Of a stretch of 53,795 nucleotides of DNA, positions 1-8,314 are shown piece after piece. The position numbers and the translations under genes are program-made. The DNA comes from Candidatus Methylobacter titanis (GTDB lineage: Bacteria; Pseudomonadota; Gammaproteobacteria; Methylococcales; Methylomonadaceae). The first letter of the stretch is position 1. Each line of letters begins with the position of its first letter. The notes below the pieces were generated by a model. The model had not been told where the DNA came from. It saw only the letters and a program-made list of their open reading frames with translations, and ran no database searches. The DNA lies in the NCBI GenBank assembly GCA_029946125.1, contig JAQSDX010000021.1, positions 1 to 53,795 on the forward strand, written 5' to 3'.

Positions 1-52
1 GGGCGTGCCGTGCGCACCTTCGTTGCGATACGTCGGCGCGCACGGCACGCCC
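1..52. repeat. Palindromic element, GGGCGTGCC type
   Basis: The outer 15 bases (1-15, GGGCGTGCCGTGCGC) are perfectly complementary to 38-52, with a 22-base loop. The same kind of arms recur at 8315-8389 and, degraded, at 32098-32168, so this is a dispersed REP-like family. It ends 38 bp before the nitrite reductase start and would lie in or just before its leader. Confidence 0.75.
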
Positions 53-90
53 TACATGCATGACCAAGTCCCCACTCAAAAGGTGAAATC

Positions 91-1320
91 ATGAACAAAT
101 CATCCCGTTTGCTATTACTGTCAATAGCATTGGGCGGCTTGACTACCGGCTGCACCGACGAAGCACAAACCAAAGCGCAACTTGATAAATACGCCGCTAC
201 TCAGGCCGAGAAGGCAGAACCTAAACCGATGTCTATCGAAGAAATGGAAGCGCATTCAGCTGGCGGAATGCAGTATTCGATGCCGGTGTCCGCCGATGGA
301 CAAATGCAACATGTTATGCCCGCCGAACCGGCGGGTACTCATCAAAGTGGTATGGCCGAAATTGGCCGCCGCGCCGACGATTTGCCTGCTCCGTTGAACA
401 GAACCCAAGCACAGCGGGTTAGCGTCGATCTTTATACCGATGAAATCGTCGCCGAAATAATGCCCGGTGTAAGCTATGAATATTGGACTTATAACGGCAA
501 AGTGCCGGGGCCGTTTATTCGTGCCAGAGCGGGTGATCAGGTAGAAATACATCTGAGTCACGGTAAACCAAATGTGGCGGGTGCAGCACATAGCGAGCAT
601 GCCTCGGGTCAACATGCAGCCGCTGGCCACTCGGCGCATTCTATCGATTTGCATGCGGTGGTCGGTCCAGGCGGCGGAGCACCGTTAATGCAAGTTGAGC
701 AGGGCGAAGCAAAAAGCTTCAGCTTTAAAGCCACCCATCCTGGGATTTATGTTTATCACTGCGCCAGTCCGCATGTGCCTACCCATATCGCCAACGGCAT
801 GTACGGCATGATATTAGTCGAACCGGAACAGGGCCTGGCAAAAGTCGACCGCGAGTTTTACGTGATGCAGGGCGATTTTTACACCAGCGGCAACTATGGC
901 GACAAAGGCCTGCAAGCATTCAGTAAGGAAAAGATGTTAGCGGAAAAGCCCGAATATTTTCTATTTAATGGCCGGGTTAACTCACTCAGCGGCGATCGAG
1001 CTTTAAAAGCTAAAGTGGGTGAAAAAATCCGTCTATTTGTCGGCGTCGGCTCACATATCGCGGCCAACTTTCATATTATCGGCGGCATATTCGACAGTTT
1101 GTATCAATATGGCGCGATCATGAATTCGCCGCTGAAAAACGTACAGACTACCGTCATAGCTCCAGGTTCGGCGGTGATGATTGAGTTCACCGCCGAAGTG
1201 CCGGGAACATACCTGTTGGTTGATCACAGTCTGACGCGTGCGATTGATAAGGGTGCGCTGGCTGAGTTGATCATAGAAGGGCCTGCACAGCCGGCGCTTT
1301 ATAAGCCGATTGGGCAATAA
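91..1320 (+). CDS. nirK: Copper-containing nitrite reductase, AniA-like lipoprotein
   Basis: Reduces nitrite to nitric oxide in the periplasm. The 409-residue protein starts with a lipoprotein signal (lipobox LTTGC, Cys21) and has two cupredoxin domains. Expected copper ligands are visible: His183, Cys224, His232 and Met237 for type 1 copper (HCASPHVPTHIANGMYGM), and His188, His223 and His328 (ANFHIIG) for type 2; Asp186 matches the catalytic Asp. Two oddities stand out. The N-terminus (about 45-90) is Met-rich, and a His-rich stretch (about 157-183) is inserted just before the first copper His. The motif near 292-297 reads FNGRVN, where related enzymes as I remember them carry a His nearby, so the second catalytic residue should be checked. 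It is single, with a palindrome upstream and a hairpin downstream. The family call is firm; the physiological role (denitrification or nitrite detoxification) is inferred. Confidence 0.9.
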   Translation: MNKSSRLLLLSIALGGLTTGCTDEAQTKAQLDKYAATQAEKAEPKPMSIEEMEAHSAGGMQYSMPVSADGQMQHVMPAEPAGTHQSGMAEIGRRADDLPAPLNRTQAQRVSVDLYTDEIVAEIMPGVSYEYWTYNGKVPGPFIRARAGDQVEIHLSHGKPNVAGAAHSEHASGQHAAAGHSAHSIDLHAVVGPGGGAPLMQVEQGEAKSFSFKATHPGIYVYHCASPHVPTHIANGMYGMILVEPEQGLAKVDREFYVMQGDFYTSGNYGDKGLQAFSKEKMLAEKPEYFLFNGRVNSLSGDRALKAKVGEKIRLFVGVGSHIAANFHIIGGIFDSLYQYGAIMNSPLKNVQTTVIAPGSAVMIEFTAEVPGTYLLVDHSLTRAIDKGALAELIIEGPAQPALYKPIGQ

Positions 1321-1325
1321 TGATA

Positions 1326-1358
1326 TAGGTTGGGTTGGTGTTGTTCCAACCCAACCTA
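1326..1358. terminator. Bidirectional hairpin, GTAGGTTGGGTT type
   Basis: TAGGTTGGGTTGG (1326-1338) pairs perfectly with CCAACCCAACCTA (1346-1358) across a 7-base loop. It sits between convergent nirK and the small lipoprotein gene, so it probably acts as a shared terminator. The arms match a dispersed repeat seen again at 9598-9639. There is no long T-run. Confidence 0.6.
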
Positions 1359-1364
1359 CGCAAC

Positions 1365-1544
1365 TTATTTGGTAGCAGGAGTAGCCGTTTCAGCTGGAGC
1401 ACTGGTTGCTTCAGGAGCGGTAGTAGGTGCTGGAATTGCGATCTCACCATCAACTGTGTTGGTTGGTTGTTCGCTGCCTTTATCACAGCCGCTAAGTAAA
1501 GCAAGGCTAATAATGCCAGTTGTCAGCAGGATATTTAATTTCAT
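1365..1544 (-). CDS. Small lipoprotein, 59 residues
   Basis: An ATG at 1544 preceded by AAAGG at about -8 opens a 59-residue frame. It begins MKLNILLTTG, has a hydrophobic stretch and ends the signal in the lipobox LLSGC (Cys20). The mature part is only about 39 residues and is rich in Ala, Pro, Thr and Glu, the composition of a disordered tether, ending in PATK. No function can be assigned. The clear signal peptide plus ribosome binding site make it a credible gene that a length cut-off would miss. It is convergent with nirK and shares its terminator. Confidence 0.7.
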   Translation of the reverse strand: MKLNILLTTGIISLALLSGCDKGSEQPTNTVDGEIAIPAPTTAPEATSAPAETATPATK

Positions 1545-1867
1545 GTTTATACCTTTAATTTAGTCAGATTAGTGAGATAAAAAATTTTAAAAAAATGGTT
1601 GTCTAAAATTACCGCGAGTTAATTGTTCAATAAAAATAGCGGATCTAAGGCCTTATTTGAATCTGATTCATTGCTAAATCCGTTAATTCATTCATTAACA
1701 CAATCTAGGTATTATTTTAGATCGGACTCATGATAGAGCAGGTTCCCTTAACGGCAGATTAACAAGCTATGCAGCGCGGTAGAATAGGCAGAGTAATGCG
1801 AACCTCATCGCATCGGCGCGATATTGGTTTTGGCAATTGCTCCTGCAGCCATCCTACTTGGCTTTTC
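1545..1867. other. Gene-free, AT-rich interval
   Basis: This 323-bp stretch lies between the lipoprotein start and the dgt stop, so it must hold the lipoprotein promoter. It is AT-rich from about 1560 to 1720. The frame at 1769-1981 on the plus strand has no ribosome binding site or recognisable product and is not taken as a gene. I see no RNA gene or repeat. Confidence 0.5.
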
Positions 1868-3226
1868 TCATCGGGACTCGCCCATGCCGTTAAATTGTTT
1901 TGCCAAATAGCTCGCATAGTTATCGGTCATGCCGCTGATATAATCAATAACCCGCATCAATGCCAGATATTTGGGCGTTAATTTTTCGCCTTTTTTGATT
2001 TGACGGTCAAAAGTATCCCTGCCAATCAGATCGACTACCCGTTTACTTCTAAAAGATATTTCAGTGGGGTTATCGACCAACTCTATAGCGGCGCTACACA
2101 TAATATCTAACAGTGTCGATATGATGTGGTATGAGCCTATTTCCAGTTCAATTTTTCGGGGATGTGAAAATATTTTAGTTTTTGCGGTATTTTTAGCCTG
2201 CTCTACAGACTCTCTGATATTAGCAGGACATAAGGAAATTAAATCGCTATGTTTGCCTTGAAGGAGTTCTTGTTCATTGCTAATAAAGGCTTCGGTTGCC
2301 GCGTCAATGTACGCCGAAATAACTTTCCCTCTAATGAGGGCTGGTTTTTGCCTATCAGACGCTTTTGCTAAATCCGCTTCCAGGCTATCGATTTCCGCTG
2401 GGTTCAATACTGGTTTCAATATATCAAAAATATCATCCCAGCGAAGAATGTCCATTTCAAGGCCATCTTCGAGATCCAATATGCCATAACAAAAATCATC
2501 AGCGGCTTCCATCAGGTAAACCAGTGGATGCCGGCAATACCAGTTATGGCCTGGTTGTTTTTCCAATCCGACCGCTAAGGCAATTTCATCAAAAATGGCC
2601 AATTCTGACTGAAAAACACCATATTTATTGGGCTTTGGACGCTTTCCTTCGGCAGTAGGTAGTGACGTCCACGGATATTTGATAAACGAGGCCAGCGTTG
2701 AGTAGGTCAATCTCATACCGCCGTCATCAGGGTGATATTCTGATGAAGTTAATAAGCGCAATCCCTGGGCATTGCCTTCAAAAAACAGGAGATCATGTTT
2801 TTCTTCAACGCTAAGGTCGGTCAAATGATGGTTACCATCATATTTAAACCAATTGCGAATGGCTTCTTCTCCGGTGTGACCGAAGGGCGGATTGCCAATA
2901 TCATGCGCTAAGCAGGCAGATTGGACAATGTCGCCCAAATCGGTAGGTACAAATGCCTCAGGAAGACAGCCTTTATCCTGTAATGCATGGCCGACTTTAA
3001 TGCCTAAGCTGCGTCCAACACAGGCAACTTCAAGGCTGTGCGTCAAACGATTATGTATATGATCATTCGTCGCCAGCGGATGGACTTGCGTTTTCTTTGC
3101 CAAGCGCCTGAATGCGCCTGAAAATATAATTTTGTCGTGATCAGAATTAAAAGGCGAGCGCCCAAGCTCTTGTTTGGCTGCTGTATGACCCAGTTTGTCA
3201 GTGTTTAATAGCGTGTTCCATTCCAT
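1868..3226 (-). CDS. dgt: Deoxyguanosinetriphosphate triphosphohydrolase (dGTPase)
   Basis: Hydrolyses dGTP to deoxyguanosine and triphosphate, helping control dNTP pools. The 452-residue protein shows the HD-domain signature in order: RLTHSLEV around His63 and the AHDIGNPPFGHTGE block (107-120) with the His-Asp metal pair. The N-terminal GRSPFNSDHDKIIFS stretch with FRRLAKKTQV is typical of the dGTPase family. The start ATGGAATGG lies 2 bp after the cytochrome b561 stop, so the two genes are probably co-transcribed from upstream of cytochrome b561. Length is near that of the longer bacterial Dgt proteins. Confidence 0.92.
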   Translation of the reverse strand: MEWNTLLNTDKLGHTAAKQELGRSPFNSDHDKIIFSGAFRRLAKKTQVHPLATNDHIHNRLTHSLEVACVGRSLGIKVGHALQDKGCLPEAFVPTDLGDIVQSACLAHDIGNPPFGHTGEEAIRNWFKYDGNHHLTDLSVEEKHDLLFFEGNAQGLRLLTSSEYHPDDGGMRLTYSTLASFIKYPWTSLPTAEGKRPKPNKYGVFQSELAIFDEIALAVGLEKQPGHNWYCRHPLVYLMEAADDFCYGILDLEDGLEMDILRWDDIFDILKPVLNPAEIDSLEADLAKASDRQKPALIRGKVISAYIDAATEAFISNEQELLQGKHSDLISLCPANIRESVEQAKNTAKTKIFSHPRKIELEIGSYHIISTLLDIMCSAAIELVDNPTEISFRSKRVVDLIGRDTFDRQIKKGEKLTPKYLALMRVIDYISGMTDNYASYLAKQFNGMGESR

Positions 3227-3228
3227 AA

Positions 3229-3783
3229 TTATTTTTTCTTAAACCCATGCAGCATCGCTCGAACCAGATTTTCATGGTGGATATAGCTTTCAACGGCTAC
3301 GCCTATAACATGTACAACCACCAGAATCAGCGTGAAGTTGGCGAAAAATTCATGCACTTCTTCCCACATCTTTTCGTTAGCGGAGCCTATAGCCGCCAGC
3401 GGTCCGGCTGCCTGGTCGGCGCCGTACACCGCAAAGCCGGTGATAACCGTCATTAATAAACTGACCAGCAATAATACAATCATCGCCGCACCCGCTGGGT
3501 TGTGGCCGAGGTAACGCTGGGTTTTTAATGTGATCAAATCTTTAAGATAGGCAATCGACTTGGCGGGACTGCATAAGAAATTCGAGAACCGGGCATAGTC
3601 GTTGCCGATAAATCCCCAGATTAATCTGAACACCAATAATCCGCTTACCAGATAACCGGCCCAAACGTGAACCGTTAATAAGTCATCTTCAGTCAGGTAA
3701 GCGATAAAAAATCCGGCAACCAGCAGCCAGTGAAAAATTCTAAGCGGAAGATCCCATACTTTAATTAATGCTTGTGATTCCAT
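3229..3783 (-). CDS. Cytochrome b561-type di-haem membrane protein
   Basis: A 184-residue inner-membrane electron carrier. The start chosen is the ATG at 3783, which has GGAG about 8 bases upstream; the reading frame extends 26 codons further but that part is not protein-like. It has four hydrophobic segments (about 15-30, 40-60, 100-120, 148-166). His18, His39, His144 and His158 are candidate axial ligands for two b haems, as in the Ni/Fe-hydrogenase B-type / cytochrome b561 family. The start WDLPLRIFHW is characteristic. No hydrogenase or partner c-type cytochrome lies beside it, so its electron partner is unknown. It is followed directly by dgt, an odd functional pair. Confidence 0.85.
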   Translation of the reverse strand: MESQALIKVWDLPLRIFHWLLVAGFFIAYLTEDDLLTVHVWAGYLVSGLLVFRLIWGFIGNDYARFSNFLCSPAKSIAYLKDLITLKTQRYLGHNPAGAAMIVLLLVSLLMTVITGFAVYGADQAAGPLAAIGSANEKMWEEVHEFFANFTLILVVVHVIGVAVESYIHHENLVRAMLHGFKKK

Positions 3784-3863
3784 TTTTGTACTCCAGTTTA
3801 TTATAGTGTTGGTATATTTTTGGGAAAAATAAAAAATGCAGTTGAGCTTAGCATGACACACGA

Positions 3864-5336
3864 TTATTTAACATTACCTACGATAGCCTCGGTTTGCCAG
3901 CCGCCGCCCAGAGATTTGTACAGGGCGACCCTGTTACTGAAAAGCTGGGACTCGCTGGCAACCAGCAAGCTTTGGGCTTGATAAAGCGCCGATTGGCTGG
4001 TCAGTACATCAAGAAACGCGGTCAAGCCATTTTGATAGCGTTCGTTGGCTAATTGAACCGCCAGTTGGTTGGCTTCAACGGCTTTTGCCAGCGCTTTGTG
4101 CCGCGCCTGCTCGTTGCTATAGGCGATCAGCGCATCTTCCACTTCCTTAAAAGCGGATAAAACCGTGGATCGATAAGTCAGGAAAGCTTGTTCAAATTGC
4201 GTTTTCTTGCTGTTGATATTGGCGTTCAGTTTTCCCCAATTGAAGATTGGCATTGTTAATGAGGATGCTGCCGACCATGATTTTCCAAGCGGGGTAAAGT
4301 CGGTGATGGTCGTATTTTGCAAGCCGATGAACGCCGCCAAGTTGATTTTCGGGTACAGCTCGGCGGTCGCAACGCCGACGGCTGCATTGGCGACCGCCAG
4401 CTGCCGTTCGGCGCGGCGAATGTCCGGTCGGCGCTGTAATAATTCGGAGGGGAGGTTGGTTATTACATTAGCGGCAATGGTCGGGATCGTGCCTTGTTGG
4501 TCAAGCCTCATGGCTAGAGCTCCGGGTTCTTTGCCGAGCAATACGCTGAGTGCGTGTATCGACTGCTTGACTACCGTTTCATAGTTCGGCAATTGTGCCT
4601 CTGTCGTGGCGGCCATGGCTTGAGCCTGCGTCACTTCCAGCATGCTCGCAAGTCCTGACTGTTGCCGGATTTGCGTTAGCTCCCGGGTTTGCTGTTGCGC
4701 GTGCAAATTTTCACGGGTTATCGCGACCAGCCGTTGATTGGCGCGGAGTTCGATGTAGTTTCTGGCGACTTCGCCCAACAGCGTAACCAGCACATCCCGG
4801 CTGTTTTCCACTTCGACATCAATCGTTGCATCGGCGGCTTCTACCGCCCGTCTGACGCCGCCGAAAAAATCCAGCTCCCATTGAGCGTCAAAGCCCATTT
4901 GGAAAATATTGATGAACTGATTGCCGATACCAAAACCGCCTCCACCAGAGGCTGTGCCGCCAGTTTGGGCAGCGGATGCGGACGAGTTGTTGAACCGCCT
5001 GCTGACGCTGCTCTTGGCATCCAAGCTGGGCAAGCCTGCGGCAATGGTCGCAGAACGCAGGGCGCGGGCGTCTTTAACCCGTTCCAAGGCAAGCTTTAAA
5101 TCCAGATTCGAGATGATCGCGTCGCCGATCAGTTGGTCGAGTACCGGATCATTAAAGGTCTTCCACCATTGTTCCGCTTGCGCATCGTTCCCATGCTCTG
5201 CGTGGGAACGGGTATTAGCAGTCGATTCACTCCATTGCTGCGGAACCGTGATTTTCGGGCGCTTATAGTCGGGGCCGACAGCAAAACAGCCGGATAACAG
5301 CAAGGCGGCAAAAAGCGTAAGCGAACGACAAATCAT
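3864..5336 (-). CDS. Outer-membrane efflux lipoprotein, NodT/OprM family
   Basis: A TolC-fold exit duct of 490 residues. The signal peptide ends in the lipobox LLLSGC (Cys17), followed by the family motif VGPDYKRP. Two long alpha-helical repeats follow, with the conserved LPSELLQRRPDIRRAE at about 295-310. It overlaps the adaptor gene by 4 bp and is last in the permease-ATPase-adaptor-exit duct operon. Residues 42-51 (TRSHAEHGN) are encoded by a dispersed palindrome lying in frame between the family's N-terminal motif and the WWKTFNDP motif. The gene stays open, so the insertion appears tolerated. Confidence 0.9.
   Translation of the reverse strand: MICRSLTLFAALLLSGCFAVGPDYKRPKITVPQQWSESTANTRSHAEHGNDAQAEQWWKTFNDPVLDQLIGDAIISNLDLKLALERVKDARALRSATIAAGLPSLDAKSSVSRRFNNSSASAAQTGGTASGGGGFGIGNQFINIFQMGFDAQWELDFFGGVRRAVEAADATIDVEVENSRDVLVTLLGEVARNYIELRANQRLVAITRENLHAQQQTRELTQIRQQSGLASMLEVTQAQAMAATTEAQLPNYETVVKQSIHALSVLLGKEPGALAMRLDQQGTIPTIAANVITNLPSELLQRRPDIRRAERQLAVANAAVGVATAELYPKINLAAFIGLQNTTITDFTPLGKSWSAASSLTMPIFNWGKLNANINSKKTQFEQAFLTYRSTVLSAFKEVEDALIAYSNEQARHKALAKAVEANQLAVQLANERYQNGLTAFLDVLTSQSALYQAQSLLVASESQLFSNRVALYKSLGGGWQTEAIVGNVK
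5186..5210. repeat. Palindromic element inside a coding region
   Basis: CGTTCCCATGC (5186-5196) pairs with GCGTGGGAACG (5200-5210), with one G:T pair. Matching arms occur in intergenic DNA at 13662-13815 and, as one arm, at about 23535-23548. Here it encodes about nine residues near the N-terminus of the efflux lipoprotein without breaking the frame. Confidence 0.7.
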
Positions 5337-6292
5337 AACGGCGGACGGCCGTCGCCGGAATAATCCCTGGCTTCAATGAATACATCCAGCTGTTGCCCGA
5401 CATAAACAGGCAGTTGATTCCGGTCAAAACTGTATAGTGCCTGCAATACGCGCGTATCAACCTGTTCGCTGCTGTCGCCGGTCAGCGATTTTTTGGGTAC
5501 CACGTAAGGTTCCACATAAGCCGGAATCAGGTCGGTTTTGAAGTTGGGATTGCCGCGCAGGAAAGCCACGGCCTTACTGTTTTGGTCAAACCGCCAGGCA
5601 TCATTCTCATCGATGTCTACCCGCACATGCAGTTGCTCCATGTTGCCCAATACCAGAAGCGGTGTGTTCAGGGCTCCGGCCTGGGCGAATTCGCCCGGCC
5701 GGATGTTGACTTGCAAAACTTCGCCATTGATCGGAGCCTGAACGACGAGCCGGGCTAGCGTGGTTTGCGTCGTTGTCAGCGCGGCTTCGGCCTGTTGCAC
5801 CAGGGCCTCAGCGCTGCCCAGTTTGGTTGTGTTGATAAGCAGGGCATTGCGGCGTCTCAGCAGTTCCTCGGAACTGATGGCACGCCGGTCGGTTATGGCT
5901 TCGGCTAAAGCGCTCAGCGATTGGGTATCTCTGACCGATGCTTTGGCTTCGTTAACGCCTGCCCGAGCTTTGGCGAGATCGGCACGTTTAACGGCCAACT
6001 CTGCACGGGTATCGCGGTCGTCCAGATAAAACAGCGGTGCGCCGACCTTGACCTTATCGCCAACCTTGATGGCCACGGTTTTGACGATGCCGGACAAGGG
6101 CGTGCCGATCGCGATATTCTGGCTTTTTGCCTCGACAATACCCGATCCGGCAATAAACGATGTAAACGGCGCGGAGGCGGGCGGTGCCACGACGGGAGCA
6201 ACCGGTATCGGTTTATTGCTGTTGATGACCGTATAAGCCGCAAAAAGGAATCCGGCCGCTGCCAGTATCGGTAATGTGTATTTAACTTGCAT
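5333..6292 (-). CDS. Periplasmic adaptor (membrane fusion) protein, HlyD family
   Basis: Links the inner-membrane ABC permease to the outer-membrane duct. The 319-residue protein has one N-terminal membrane anchor (about 7-23), a Pro/Ala-rich spacer, a biotinyl-lipoyl half motif (LSGIVKTVAIKVGDKVKVG, about 66-84), a coiled-coil hairpin (about 95-165), the second half (VVQAPINGEVLQVNIRPGE) and a beta-barrel. It resembles the adaptors of DevBCA/MacA-type exporters. The start overlaps nothing upstream, and the stop overlaps the exit-duct start by 4 bp, which suggests coupled translation. Confidence 0.88.
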   Translation of the reverse strand: MQVKYTLPILAAAGFLFAAYTVINSNKPIPVAPVVAPPASAPFTSFIAGSGIVEAKSQNIAIGTPLSGIVKTVAIKVGDKVKVGAPLFYLDDRDTRAELAVKRADLAKARAGVNEAKASVRDTQSLSALAEAITDRRAISSEELLRRRNALLINTTKLGSAEALVQQAEAALTTTQTTLARLVVQAPINGEVLQVNIRPGEFAQAGALNTPLLVLGNMEQLHVRVDIDENDAWRFDQNSKAVAFLRGNPNFKTDLIPAYVEPYVVPKKSLTGDSSEQVDTRVLQALYSFDRNQLPVYVGQQLDVFIEARDYSGDGRPPL

Positions 6293-6312
6293 AGTGGCTC
6301 TTGGACATGGTT

Positions 6313-7068
6313 TTATGGTTTAGCTGCAACAGGAGTGCAAGCTTTGCTTGTGCTTGCAGGCGAAGCCTGCACTCCAACTCCTTTTACCTCAACAATATGC
6401 CCGTCATCCATTTCGGCAATACGGTCGGCGAAGTCGAAAATCCGGGCATCATGGGTGACGATGACCAGCGCCCGGTCATTGTGCAAGGCCACGTCCTTGA
6501 GCAAGGTCATCACATTATGTCCGGTTTCATGATCCAGTGCGCTGGTGGGTTCGTCGCAAACAATCAGTCTCGGGCTATGAATCAGCGCTCGGGCAATGGC
6601 GACACGTTGCTGCTGGCCGCCGGAAAGCTCCGAGGGTAAGGCTGTCGCCCGCGCGCCCAGGCCTACTTGCTCCAGCACGGCGACGGCTTTGCGCTCGGCA
6701 TCGTTGCGTTTCATGCCGTTGATGATCAGCGGTACCGACACGTTTTCTGCCGCGCTGAGTGCAGGCAACAGGTTGAAAGCCTGAAAAACAAAACCGATGT
6801 TGCGCGCCCTGAAATTCAGTTTGTGCTGGTTGCTCATGTTCAGTAAATCTTCGCCGAACACTTCGCAATAGCCGCTGTCCTGATCGAGAATGCCGGCGAT
6901 GACTGAAATCAACGTGGTCTTGCCGCAGCCTGAGGGACCGACCAGCATCATCAGTTCGCCCAGCGCAATATCCAGATTGACGCCGTTAAGCGCGGTCACT
7001 TTTTGGTCGCCGGTATCGTAAATTTTGACTACATTTTGACAGTGCACTGCCAATGACGATGGATTCAT
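6313..7068 (-). CDS. ABC transporter ATPase, MacB/LolD/DevA type
   Basis: A 251-residue nucleotide-binding subunit. It has Walker A GPSGCGKT (44-51), the signature LSGGQQQR (148-155), Walker B LIVCDEP (168-174), and the H-loop His206 (VTHD). It lies 3 bp downstream of its permease gene and upstream of the adaptor. The core fold ends near residue 229 (HIVEVKG). The remaining residues, about 232-246, are encoded by a complete dispersed palindrome (6332-6375) that lies inside the frame, so the C-terminal tail is repeat-derived. The exported substrate is unknown; this family handles lipids, glycolipids or peptides. Confidence 0.9.
   Translation of the reverse strand: MNPSSLAVHCQNVVKIYDTGDQKVTALNGVNLDIALGELMMLVGPSGCGKTTLISVIAGILDQDSGYCEVFGEDLLNMSNQHKLNFRARNIGFVFQAFNLLPALSAAENVSVPLIINGMKRNDAERKAVAVLEQVGLGARATALPSELSGGQQQRVAIARALIHSPRLIVCDEPTSALDHETGHNVMTLLKDVALHNDRALVIVTHDARIFDFADRIAEMDDGHIVEVKGVGVQASPASTSKACTPVAAKP
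6332..6375. repeat. Palindromic element, GGAGTGCAGGC type, coding
   Basis: GGAGTGCAAGCTTTGCTTG (6332-6350) faces CAGGCGAAGCCTGCACTCC (6357-6375), an imperfect palindrome. Close copies lie at 23431-23474, 26729-26770 and 40219-40261. This copy encodes the C-terminal tail of the ABC ATPase; the others are intergenic. Confidence 0.8.
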
Positions 7069-7071
7069 GTT

Positions 7072-8232
7072 TTAGCCTTTAAACACAATAGCCGGTTCCA
7101 AACGGATCACTTTAAGTATGCTGATCAGCGCCGCAAACACACAAATCAGGCTAACTCCGGCACCGCTAAACAGTAGCAGTTGCCACGGAAACTTAAACGC
7201 CAGTATGGTATGACGCATCGAATACCCGAACAATGCGGTCAAACCCACGCCTAAGCCGTAACCGATAGTCCCCACTAAAACCGCCTGCAGCAAAATCATG
7301 CGCAGCAAGGTCCAGTTGCTGGTGCCCATCGCTTTCAGCACGCCGAATTGACGCAGATTCTCCAAGGTGAAATTATAGAAAGTCTGTCCGGCAATCGCGG
7401 CGCCGACGATAAAACCCAGCAGCACCGAAATGCCGAAATTGATCGGGATGCCGGTGTTGCGCATAAAATACTCATAAGTGAGGGACATAAACTCTTCTCG
7501 CGTATAAGCCGCCAAACCGGTAGTTGCGCGGATGCGTCGGGTCAATTCGGCAAGGTCTTGTCCCGGTTTGGCTTTAACCAGAACGAAGGACAACAGCTTG
7601 CGTTCCTTGGGCGCATAGTTCTTGGCGCGGGAATACGTGGTATAGACCACGGGCTGGGACTGAAAAGTGCGGGTGACCTTGGCGATACCGACAACGATGG
7701 CACGACGATCGTTTAACTCCAGGCTGTCGCCGACTTTAAGCGCAATGGGTTTACCGCCGGACATCGGCGAAGGCTTGCCCAGTTTGTCCCTGGCCCCGTC
7801 TATATCGACGATGACGCCGTCGCTGCGGCGCAAGTCCTCAAGCCTCCCTTCCAGCATGACCGGCGGGCCGCCGATTAAGGTGGCATCGTCTAATCCGACA
7901 ACATTACAGGTTTGAAAAGTACCGTCGGCCAGCCGCGCTTTTAACAGCCCTTTGTACATCGGCATCGCCCATTCCACACCGGAAACACCGCGCACCCGAT
8001 AAAGCTCGGTGTCCTGCAACGGCTTGATGTCATCGACGAACTGCACTTTCTCGTCCATCACCCATATATCGGGCAAACCGACATCCGATATGAAACTGTA
8101 AGAGCGCGACATCAGTCCCAAAAAAATAGCCGGTTGCTGGGTCATGATCAATGAAGCAAAGGTCAGTCCCATGACAATACCGAGATATTTTCCTCTATCC
8201 CCCATCAGCATTTTAATGGCAATGTGATTCAT
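7072..8232 (-). CDS. ABC transporter permease, FtsX/DevC type
   Basis: Inner-membrane subunit of the tripartite exporter. The start chosen is the ATG at 8232 (MNHIAIKMLMGDRGKY), which gives the family's usual short cytoplasmic N-terminus; an in-frame start 16 codons upstream is possible but has no better ribosome binding site. The 386-residue protein has one N-terminal membrane segment, a large periplasmic domain (about 40-250) and three C-terminal segments with the FtsX-like stretch LRQFGVLKAMGTSNW. It is first in the four-gene operon running down to 3864, and its promoter should lie between 8233 and 8314. Confidence 0.88.
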   Translation of the reverse strand: MNHIAIKMLMGDRGKYLGIVMGLTFASLIMTQQPAIFLGLMSRSYSFISDVGLPDIWVMDEKVQFVDDIKPLQDTELYRVRGVSGVEWAMPMYKGLLKARLADGTFQTCNVVGLDDATLIGGPPVMLEGRLEDLRRSDGVIVDIDGARDKLGKPSPMSGGKPIALKVGDSLELNDRRAIVVGIAKVTRTFQSQPVVYTTYSRAKNYAPKERKLLSFVLVKAKPGQDLAELTRRIRATTGLAAYTREEFMSLTYEYFMRNTGIPINFGISVLLGFIVGAAIAGQTFYNFTLENLRQFGVLKAMGTSNWTLLRMILLQAVLVGTIGYGLGVGLTALFGYSMRHTILAFKFPWQLLLFSGAGVSLICVFAALISILKVIRLEPAIVFKG

Positions 8233-8314
8233 GGCTTTGAGTTCTTTGTTGACTGGACGTGAAAGGATTCTATCATGCAACTCAAATTGATAACGGACAA
8301 CCAGCGATGCTCAT

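Noticed and set aside
91-1320. nirK considered as a laccase-like multicopper oxidase
   Set aside because: Two cupredoxin domains, HCAS...HIANGM and the Asp-His pattern fit NirK/AniA; the extra His clusters of laccases are missing.
1330-1563. Plus-strand 77-codon frame after nirK
   Set aside because: It reads antisense through the small lipoprotein gene and the hairpin, and lacks a ribosome binding site.
1769-1981. Plus-strand 70-codon frame at the dgt 3' end
   Set aside because: No ribosome binding site or protein-like features; it overlaps the end of dgt on the other strand.
3784-3861. N-terminal 26 residues of the cytochrome b561 frame
   Set aside because: The ATG at 3783 has a good ribosome binding site and matches family length.
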